33,634 bases of DNA from a bacterium (GTDB taxonomy: Bacteria > Patescibacteriota > Minisyncoccia > Phycocordibacterales > Zambryskibacteraceae), in contig JAHFOF010000004.1 in assembly GCA_023266935.1 (NCBI GenBank), positions 1 through 33,634 of the forward strand, written 5' to 3'. Numbering within the stretch: position 1 is the first letter of the stretch; the number at the start of each line of letters is the position of its first letter. Below are positions 26,729 to 33,634 of this stretch, piece by piece. The notes beneath the pieces are model-generated. The model saw only the letters and a program-made list of their open reading frames with translations, did no database searches and was not told the origin of the DNA. The translations under genes were made by a program, and so were the position numbers.

Positions 26729-26729
26729 T
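26724..26729 (+). promoter_or_regulatory. -10 box TATAAT for tRNA-Glu, overlapping the murF stop codon
   Basis: TATAAT ends 9 nt before the mature tRNA 5' end; -35 weak. Confidence 0.5.
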
Positions 26730-26738
26730 TCCCAAATT

Positions 26739-26810
26739 GGCCCTATCGTCTATCGGTTAGGACACATCCTTCTCAAGGATGGAAGCAGAGTTCGACTCTC
26801 TGTAGGGTCA
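26739..26810 (+). tRNA. tRNA-Glu(CUC), CCA not encoded
   Basis: GGCCCTA...TAGGGTC acceptor, anticodon arm CATCC-TTCTCAA-GGATG, T-arm CAGAG-TTCGACT-CTCTG. Confidence 0.95.
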
Positions 26811-26867
26811 CAAATTGGTCGGGAGTGAGCGAAAAATCCACGCAAATGATACAATTGCATCACAAAT

Positions 26868-28226
26868 ATGGAAAAAATTCCTGACAACTCAAATTTAGAA
26901 CGTAAGTTTTCAAAAGATCATGCACAAGAACTAAGAGATGAAACAGCTCAAGAGATCAAAAGAATAAGAAATCTTCCAATATCCTCCAAAGAAGCACCGG
27001 AAGAAATTACCAGTGCATATTATGTTCAAGAAACTCAACGAGAACTACAGGCGAATATGTTTTGGCGAATTTTTGAACGATCATATTACAAGGATCTGGA
27101 GCAAATTTTTCAAGATAAGGCCAAAATAAGAAAGATTGAATTGGTTGGACAAGTACAAGAAGATTTTAAACTAAAACTACAACAGATACTTGCTGAATGT
27201 CCCTTGTCTCCCGAGGAACAGGAAAAATACCTTTCTGAAGAAGCAATGTCTGAAATGGATTTAGATAATTATCTGGTTCTTCTTCAGCGATTATCTGGAA
27301 ATTATGTCGCTCATGTTACAAGACAAGGAGTAAGAGAAAAGAACTTCGGCATGACAAGTTATGCACATATTGGTGAGACAGAATTTCATAATAATTTTGT
27401 AGAAACACTTAGGGAAGGTCAACTACATTCATTTTTAACAAATATTCTATCCGATGATCCTAATTTGGGTGCTTTTCTAATGGCTGATGTCAAGGAAATA
27501 AAAGTAGAAAAACCAGATGCAGATGTTGATGAAATATTCAATATTCTATGGGCACGCCTAAATGCATCAGAAACGGCTGAACACGATAGATGGAGAGGTG
27601 CCCACGATCACTTTCCAGCTGAATTGTCTTCAGTACACTTTAGTGTAAATTCTGTTGAGTCTGAACTATACGGTTCAGAAAAAGGATATGACATATATTT
27701 CTACTATCCTGCTGAGTTTATAGCGCATAATTATTATCATCAGACTAAAGGAGTTTATACTCCTGCTGAGGAACTACAAACACGCCAGAAAGGTGTGGAA
27801 AGTGATGTATTTGTTTGGAATGAAGGAAAGGGAGTACCGGTGCAAGCTTCTCTCGTGTGTATACCAGAGAATGTCCAGGTGGATAGAAAAACGGGGTCAC
27901 AATATGCTTTAGATTCTGGGAGTAAACCAGTTTTTCAAGACGGGCAATTGGTTAAAGCTCAAGATACTATAAATAGTAAAAAATATTGGGAAACCTATTT
28001 CAGAGAACACCCAGAATTGCGTCCAAATAAGATTATTTATTATTACAGGCCTTTTGAAACTTTCATTCGCCCGATACAAAATACTAATCTAATAACAACT
28101 AAGGCTTTTAAAAGAACGGATCAATTACCAGAATACGAACAACACATAGCTATAATCCAAGAGAAACTTAAAGACAAATTGAGAGAAATATTCTTGAAAG
28201 ATGATGGAACTGAATCTGGAAAATAA
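26868..28226 (+). CDS. Hypothetical protein (452 aa), soluble, unknown function
   Basis: Long ORF with coherent composition; no motif recognised. Confidence 0.8.
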   Translation: MEKIPDNSNLERKFSKDHAQELRDETAQEIKRIRNLPISSKEAPEEITSAYYVQETQRELQANMFWRIFERSYYKDLEQIFQDKAKIRKIELVGQVQEDFKLKLQQILAECPLSPEEQEKYLSEEAMSEMDLDNYLVLLQRLSGNYVAHVTRQGVREKNFGMTSYAHIGETEFHNNFVETLREGQLHSFLTNILSDDPNLGAFLMADVKEIKVEKPDADVDEIFNILWARLNASETAEHDRWRGAHDHFPAELSSVHFSVNSVESELYGSEKGYDIYFYYPAEFIAHNYYHQTKGVYTPAEELQTRQKGVESDVFVWNEGKGVPVQASLVCIPENVQVDRKTGSQYALDSGSKPVFQDGQLVKAQDTINSKKYWETYFREHPELRPNKIIYYYRPFETFIRPIQNTNLITTKAFKRTDQLPEYEQHIAIIQEKLKDKLREIFLKDDGTESGK

Positions 28227-28287
28227 AATCAGAATGAAAAGTGATGGAAAGAGGAACGAAACAGCGAGTATATAGTTAGATCACAAA

Positions 28288-29322
28288 TTAATTCTTTGGC
28301 AGGCCGATCTCGTTTTTGTCTACCATTCTATAAACTGTTTTTGAGACGTCCTGGATCACAGATTCTAGTGTTTTAATGTCTATATTTGAGGTTCCGCGAG
28401 TCATTACACAAAGAAGATAAGGGTTTGTTGTTTTATAAATGATGCCACAATCATGAAGCTCTATGGATGAGTTTGGATTAGACAAATCTTGGAATTGGCC
28501 GAATTTATGGGCAACGTTTATAGAAATTGGTACTCCAGCTCTGAGCCCATTGTTAAAGTTTGTAGAACTTAGGAGTTCCAAGGCGCGTTCAGAAAGTTCA
28601 TGGTTAAGATAAGTCGAGTTATACAGAATACGAATAAATCTAGAATAAATACCTGCTGAGATATGTTTGCTCTTTCCATTAGTGTCTCCCCAAGTTTGAA
28701 TACCTAGATCACTAAACACAGAATTTATGAGGTTTGGTTCGAGGTTTGCAAGCAAAACATCCTTTGCATCATTGTCGGATCTAGAAATCATCGATTGAAT
28801 AAGATAATCTACAGTGTACCAATTTCCAGCGACTAGGTTTGAAAATTCTTTACCCCCGCTGTTTGAAAGTGATCCAGTAAATAAAAGTTTTTGGGAGAGA
28901 ACAGACATATCGTTTTGAGCTTTTTTAAACCAAGCAATCATGATGGGTACCTTTAGAAGGCTCCCAGGATCATATTCGGTGTTTTCTCCAACGCCTGCCC
29001 AAATACCGCTCTTTAAATCTCTATAGTAAATAGAGATAGTTTGCATTTCAGGGATGTTCAAGAGGTCAAAAGTTTCGAGTTTTAAAGCATTTTCTGTGTT
29101 CTTATTTCCCATTATTCCAGAATCAGCGATGAGTAGAGGAGAAATAAGCTTATTGTTTGGATCAACTAGACGGATACTATATTTAGACGTTGTTAATGGG
29201 GATGAAGTGGGGGAGTTGTTTATCAAAATACCTCCTACAAATCCAAGTACAAAAATAAAGACAAAAGAAAAAATTGGTTTCCATTTGGGTTCGTCAAGAT
29301 AGTTTTTGAAGTATTCAACCAT
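28288..29322 (-). CDS. Membrane-anchored serine beta-lactamase-fold (penicillin-binding-like) protein
   Basis: N-terminal TM; DPGSLLKVPIMIAW (SxxK), SRSDNDA (SDN), HKFGQF (KTG-like); start at MVEYFKNYL preferred over 29436. Confidence 0.82.
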   Translation of the reverse strand: MVEYFKNYLDEPKWKPIFSFVFIFVLGFVGGILINNSPTSSPLTTSKYSIRLVDPNNKLISPLLIADSGIMGNKNTENALKLETFDLLNIPEMQTISIYYRDLKSGIWAGVGENTEYDPGSLLKVPIMIAWFKKAQNDMSVLSQKLLFTGSLSNSGGKEFSNLVAGNWYTVDYLIQSMISRSDNDAKDVLLANLEPNLINSVFSDLGIQTWGDTNGKSKHISAGIYSRFIRILYNSTYLNHELSERALELLSSTNFNNGLRAGVPISINVAHKFGQFQDLSNPNSSIELHDCGIIYKTTNPYLLCVMTRGTSNIDIKTLESVIQDVSKTVYRMVDKNEIGLPKN

Positions 29323-29692
29323 GAGCTTATTATAAAGCGAGACAGGATAAAATTCAAAAGGACATATGTTTTGTCTAATATAGAATATGTCTTTAATATA
29401 AAATAGTATAGACAAATTTGAATTTATAAAGGACAAACTATCATAAAACCTTTATTTAAGGGGATATTCTAAGTGCACTTAATGATTGGGTTATAAAAAT
29501 TTAATTATTATTATTCTATTTTTTAAAATGAACTTTCTTATAATTTTCTTTTATATTTAGAAAACTTAAATTACCAAAAAACCTTTATAAAATAAGGAGT
29601 TTTCCACAGGTTGTTTGTAAAATATCTGTTATACTTTGAGAGTGTAATTGCAGTGAATATTTAGCACATTCTGTACATTCTGAATTAAATTT

Positions 29693-32600
29693 GTGGGCCC
29701 TTTAAAAAAGTTTAAGCGAATAGGTTTTGCATTTGACCTTCTTCTAATAATAGGTTTTGTTTTTTCGTCCACTTTCTTTTTAAATATTTCCAAGGTTTTA
29801 TCTGCAGGAGTTCCATCAATTTTAAGTTATCAAGGACGCCTTACTGATTCATCTGGAAATCTTCTCGGTGGTTCGGGTACTTCATACACGTTTAAATTTG
29901 CTTTATATAATGCTGCAACCAGTGGTACCAAACTTTGGCCCACCGGCTCTCCATCAGCATATTCAACAACTGTCAAACAGGGAGTATTTAATGTAAACAT
30001 CGGAGACATTGCCGGTGGATATCCAGATGTACTTGATTATGCTTTTACTGATACGAATGTTTTTTTGGAAGTACAGGTCTACAACACAAATACTAGTTTG
30101 TATGAAACACTTACACCCAGACAACAGATTTCATCATCAGCGTTTTCTCTTATTTCAGGCGCAGTAAATGGTACTGGTCAATCTACTATTGGTACTACCA
30201 CACCGAACGGCTCTGCAGTCTTAACTGTTGAGGCTACTTCTTCAACAGCTACAGCGCTATCAATCAGAGGGGTGGCAAATCAAACAGCAAAACTTTTTGA
30301 AATTAAAAATGTGCTTGCTTCACCATTGTTTTATGTGAACAACAATGGTGGGGTGTTCGCTTCTTCTACACTTCAAGCGACTGGAGACACAACTTTGTAT
30401 GGAAATTTATCTGTTTTAAGCTCAACCACTCTCCAATCATTTACATTTACAACGGCGACTGGGACATCGGCCACAACTACAAATTTTGCAACAACGAACT
30501 TATCAGGAACAAACATAAACGGGTTCGGACTTTCGTCATGTAATGGGGCATTCAATGCTCTTGTTTGGAATGCCGGACGATTTGGTTGTAACTCTATAAC
30601 TGGAGGTGGATCAGGAAGTTCGGGGACTTGGTCCACGACTACTTCTTTGGTTTTGGGTCAGCTTATAAATTTTTCCAATACCAATACTGATATTGTCGCC
30701 ATAGGAGCCAGTGGTGGTTCTAACTCAACCACATCAGCCAAATTTTATTTTGATCCAAATTTGTTATTTGCAAAGATAGGAGGAGATTTACTTGTAACTG
30801 GTTCAACGACTTTGCAGAATTTCACTTTTGTAAATGGTACAGGAACCAACGCAACTACAACAAATCTTTTTTCTGAAAATATATTCGGAACTAATCTAAA
30901 TATTTTTACTTCTACTTCAACCAATTTATTTTCTACAAATGGTCGCATAGGACTATTGACTGCTAGCGGAATTATTTCTGGGCCAATCAATTCTGGAGAT
31001 ATCACTTCCGGATTAATTAATGGACAAACCATTTCTAATTCAGCGAACTTTACGGGCACACTGGCAGTGACTGGAGGATTAACTTCACTTTCCGATCTTT
31101 TAATCAGTGGTTCTTCAACTCTTCAAAATTTTACTGCGCAACAATCCACTTCAACCAACGCCACGACCACATCTTTGGCCATTTTATCTATCACTTCTCA
31201 TATTCTTAGTGTTGATGCGAACGGTTCGGTGTTTGGAGCAAAGGTAAGCGATTTCCCAACACTTAATCAAAATACTTCAGGTTCAGCGGGCACTCTTTCT
31301 CCAGGCAGAAATATAAATGGAATATTATTTGACGGTTCAGGAGATATTTTAATCAACGCCGCGTCTTCTACATTGTTTTCAGATGTTAACTACTTCACCG
31401 GACAAAATACCTTTACGAACTTGATTTTCGGTTCGGCTACAGGCACACAAGCCACCACTTCGAATTTCTTTTCTCAGAATTTATTCTCTAATGTTTCTAA
31501 CCTCGGCAATGCTACCACCACCTCACTCGCTATCACCAAACTTACCGGAGCCATCGTCGCTTCTGGTGTAGATGGATCTCTACACAATGCGGCTATAAGT
31601 GAGTTCCCAACACTTAACCAGAACACTACTGGGTCAGCAGGCACTCTGTCTCCGGGGAGAAATATTAACGGAGTTCTATTTGATGGTTCATCAAACATTG
31701 TTGTGGCTTCTACCACTCTCCTCGGAGATGTGAATTATTTCTCAAGTCAAAATACATTTACGAACTTGATTTTCGGTTCGGCTACAGGCACACAAGCCAC
31801 CACTTCTAACTTCTACACTCAAAACTTATTCTCCACCAACTCAAACCTTGGTACCACCAACTTCACTAACGGTACCTCCACTTCTCTCTACGGAGTTAAT
31901 GTTTTCGGAGCTAATGGCAACTTCGGTACTTTGATATACAGCAACGGGACTAGTACTAATGCTACTTCAACCAACTCCTTCTACACCCAAAACCTCTTTG
32001 CTAATGTTTCTAACCTCGGCAATGCTACTACCACCTCACTCGCTATCACCAAACTTACCGGAGCTATCGTCGCCAGTGGTGCTAACGGTTCACTTCATAA
32101 TGCCGTAGCTAGTGAATTCCCAACTCTTAATCAAAATACTTCAGGTTCAGCAGCTACTCTTTCTCCAGGCAGAACTATCAATGGTATAGCTTTCGATGGT
32201 TCCACAAACATAGTGGTGGCTTCTACCACTCTTCTCGGAGATGTGAATTATTTCTCAAATCAAAATACATTTACGAACTTGATTTTCGGTTCGGCTACTG
32301 GCACCAACGCTACCACTACGGCACTTTTCAGCTCTATTCTCTGGTCCAACACTTCTAACCTCGGCAATGCTACTACTTCTTCACTCTTTAGCCCCAACGC
32401 TCAATTCACCAGAATTTGTTTAACCGGAGATATCTGCCGAACCACATGGCCAACTGGTGGAACGGGTGGGGGATCGGGCACATGGGCTACCACCACTTCA
32501 CAAACTTCTGCTTATTTAAATTATCCAACCACTAGCTCTGATGTGGTGATCATCGGTTCAATCAATGCTACCTCTTCAGCCAAATTCTATTTTGATCCAA

Positions 32601-33634
32601 ATATTTCATACGCAAGTATAGGAGGGGATTTGTTTGTCTCTGGTTCTACCACTCTCCAGAACTTTACTTTTGTGAATGCCACCGGCACTTCGGCCACCAC
32701 CACAGCACTTTTCTCCACTAATCTTTTCTCTAATAATTCAAACCTCGGTACAGTTCAATTTACCAACGGTACCACCACTTCGATTTACGGAGTTAATGTT
32801 TTCGGTGCTAATGGAAACTTCGGTCCATTAATATCTACAAATTCAACTTCAACTAACGCCACTTCAACTAACTCCTTCTACACCCAAAATCTCTTTGCCA
32901 ATGTTTCTAACCTCGGCAATGCTACCACCACCTCTATCTACGGAGTGAACGTCTTCGGAGCTAATGGCAACTTCGGTCCACTAATCTACACCAACGGCAC
33001 CTCTACCAATGCCACTTCAACTAATAGTTTGTTTGCCACCAATCTCTTCGGTACTTTAGCCAACTTCTCTCAAGCCACCACTACCGACTTCTACGCTTCA
33101 CACAACGCTTCCACCACTAACTTGTTTGCTAACACCGAAGTCATAGGTAGTTCTACCATTGGTTCTCTCTTTGCTCTCTACGCCACCACCACCAACGCTA
33201 CTTCATCAGTGAGCTTCTTCACCACTAAGATCTTCTCTAACGTCTCAAGCCTAGGAGCAGCTACTACCACCTCACTTTATATTTCAGGCAATGCTTCTAC
33301 CACTCAATTCTTTGCTAACTCCGAATTTGTTGGCAGCTCTACCATCACAAACTTAATTAGCATGTTCTCAACTAGTACCAATGCCACATCTACTAGTCTC
33401 TATGTCTCAGGCAACGCTTCTACCACACAATTCTTCGCTAACACTGAAATCATCGGCAGTTCTACCATCGGAAAACTATTTACCAACTTCTCTACCTCCA
33501 CCAACGGAACCTCAACCAACTTCTTCTCCACCAACCTCTTCTCTAATAACTCCAACCTCGGCACAACCATTCTCACTAACGGTACCTCAACCAGTATTTA
33601 TGGTGTGAATGTCTTCGGAGCTAATGGAAACTTT
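29693..33634 (+). CDS. Giant Thr/Ser/Asn-rich repeat surface protein with tail-fibre-like motifs, 3' end beyond window
   Basis: GTG start at 29693; 1314 codons without a stop to the window edge (frame followed line by line); N-terminal FDLLLIIGFVFSSTFFLNISKVLSAG then ILSYQGRLTDSSGNLLGG; many ATTTNLF / NATSTN / SNLGNATTTS repeats and TLSPGRNINGILFDGS motifs. Confidence 0.9.
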   Translation, partial: MGPLKKFKRIGFAFDLLLIIGFVFSSTFFLNISKVLSAGVPSILSYQGRLTDSSGNLLGGSGTSYTFKFALYNAATSGTKLWPTGSPSAYSTTVKQGVFNVNIGDIAGGYPDVLDYAFTDTNVFLEVQVYNTNTSLYETLTPRQQISSSAFSLISGAVNGTGQSTIGTTTPNGSAVLTVEATSSTATALSIRGVANQTAKLFEIKNVLASPLFYVNNNGGVFASSTLQATGDTTLYGNLSVLSSTTLQSFTFTTATGTSATTTNFATTNLSGTNINGFGLSSCNGAFNALVWNAGRFGCNSITGGGSGSSGTWSTTTSLVLGQLINFSNTNTDIVAIGASGGSNSTTSAKFYFDPNLLFAKIGGDLLVTGSTTLQNFTFVNGTGTNATTTNLFSENIFGTNLNIFTSTSTNLFSTNGRIGLLTASGIISGPINSGDITSGLINGQTISNSANFTGTLAVTGGLTSLSDLLISGSSTLQNFTAQQSTSTNATTTSLAILSITSHILSVDANGSVFGAKVSDFPTLNQNTSGSAGTLSPGRNINGILFDGSGDILINAASSTLFSDVNYFTGQNTFTNLIFGSATGTQATTSNFFSQNLFSNVSNLGNATTTSLAITKLTGAIVASGVDGSLHNAAISEFPTLNQNTTGSAGTLSPGRNINGVLFDGSSNIVVASTTLLGDVNYFSSQNTFTNLIFGSATGTQATTSNFYTQNLFSTNSNLGTTNFTNGTSTSLYGVNVFGANGNFGTLIYSNGTSTNATSTNSFYTQNLFANVSNLGNATTTSLAITKLTGAIVASGANGSLHNAVASEFPTLNQNTSGSAATLSPGRTINGIAFDGSTNIVVASTTLLGDVNYFSNQNTFTNLIFGSATGTNATTTALFSSILWSNTSNLGNATTSSLFSPNAQFTRICLTGDICRTTWPTGGTGGGSGTWATTTSQTSAYLNYPTTSSDVVIIGSINATSSAKFYFDPNISYASIGGDLFVSGSTTLQNFTFVNATGTSATTTALFSTNLFSNNSNLGTVQFTNGTTTSIYGVNVFGANGNFGPLISTNSTSTNATSTNSFYTQNLFANVSNLGNATTTSIYGVNVFGANGNFGPLIYTNGTSTNATSTNSLFATNLFGTLANFSQATTTDFYASHNASTTNLFANTEVIGSSTIGSLFALYATTTNATSSVSFFTTKIFSNVSSLGAATTTSLYISGNASTTQFFANSEFVGSSTITNLISMFSTSTNATSTSLYVSGNASTTQFFANTEIIGSSTIGKLFTNFSTSTNGTSTNFFSTNLFSNNSNLGTTILTNGTSTSIYGVNVFGANGNF
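31172..32320 (+). repeat. Three copies of a ~95-aa module (LAITKLTGAIVASG..GSLHNA..SEFPTLNQNTSGSAGTLSPGRNINGILFDGS..DVNYF..QNTFTNLIFGSATG)
   Basis: Copies begin near 31172, 31523 and 32036; acgaacttgattttcggttcggctac is identical in all three. Confidence 0.88.

Noticed and set aside
30373-31716. Minus-strand ORFs 30373-30636, 30745-31059 and 31474-31716
   Set aside because: Antisense to the giant repeat ORF; the lack of stops is a by-product of the biased Thr/Asn/Ser codons
33381-33608. + strand ORF MPHLLVSMSQATLLPHNSS...
   Set aside because: Out-of-frame reading of the giant repeat gene
29693-33634. CRISPR-like or noncoding satellite interpretation of the repetitive 3' end
   Set aside because: Repeats are irregular, intervals are multiples of 3, the frame stays open and encodes tail-fibre-like motifs; coding explains it

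Overview
The window looks like a gene-dense, AT-rich segment of a reduced bacterial genome. I infer a Patescibacteria/CPR (Parcubacteria-like) source from the gene content, minimal domain versions and near-absence of Shine-Dalgarno (SD) sites; the lineage is not proven. Core cargo: tRNA-Gln, exonuclease, DUF2914-like, SHOCT, DoxX, DEAD-box helicase, LOG, FKBP, DNA pol III delta', frr, RseP-like protease, proS, mreBCD-PBP2, greA, lysS, a shortened dcw cluster (mraZ-rsmH-ftsL-ftsI-murF), tRNA-Glu and a beta-lactamase-fold protein. Two things stand out. (1) An unlisted GTG-start ORF, open from 29693 to the window end (1314 codons, no stop), encodes a giant Thr/Ser/Asn-rich repeat protein with an N-terminal membrane/signal segment, phage-tail-fibre-like motifs and nested duplications. 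(2) Several visibly GC-richer transcription units sit between AT-rich core operons (DUF5680-like; small membrane protein + SPFH; an unannotated 26-aa micro-ORF or sRNA; a multi-TM PQ-loop-like protein). Most have a consensus TTGACA-type promoter, an SD and a strong intrinsic terminator, unlike their neighbours. Also noted: a possible leader terminator before the SPFH operon, MraZ-box-like repeats, an RseP without a PDZ domain, a ProRS without the INS domain, a MurF without its N-terminal domain, palindromic GC elements (one pair inside a CDS) and a tRNA-Gln with an atypical T-loop. No CRISPR array, transposase or rRNA was seen.
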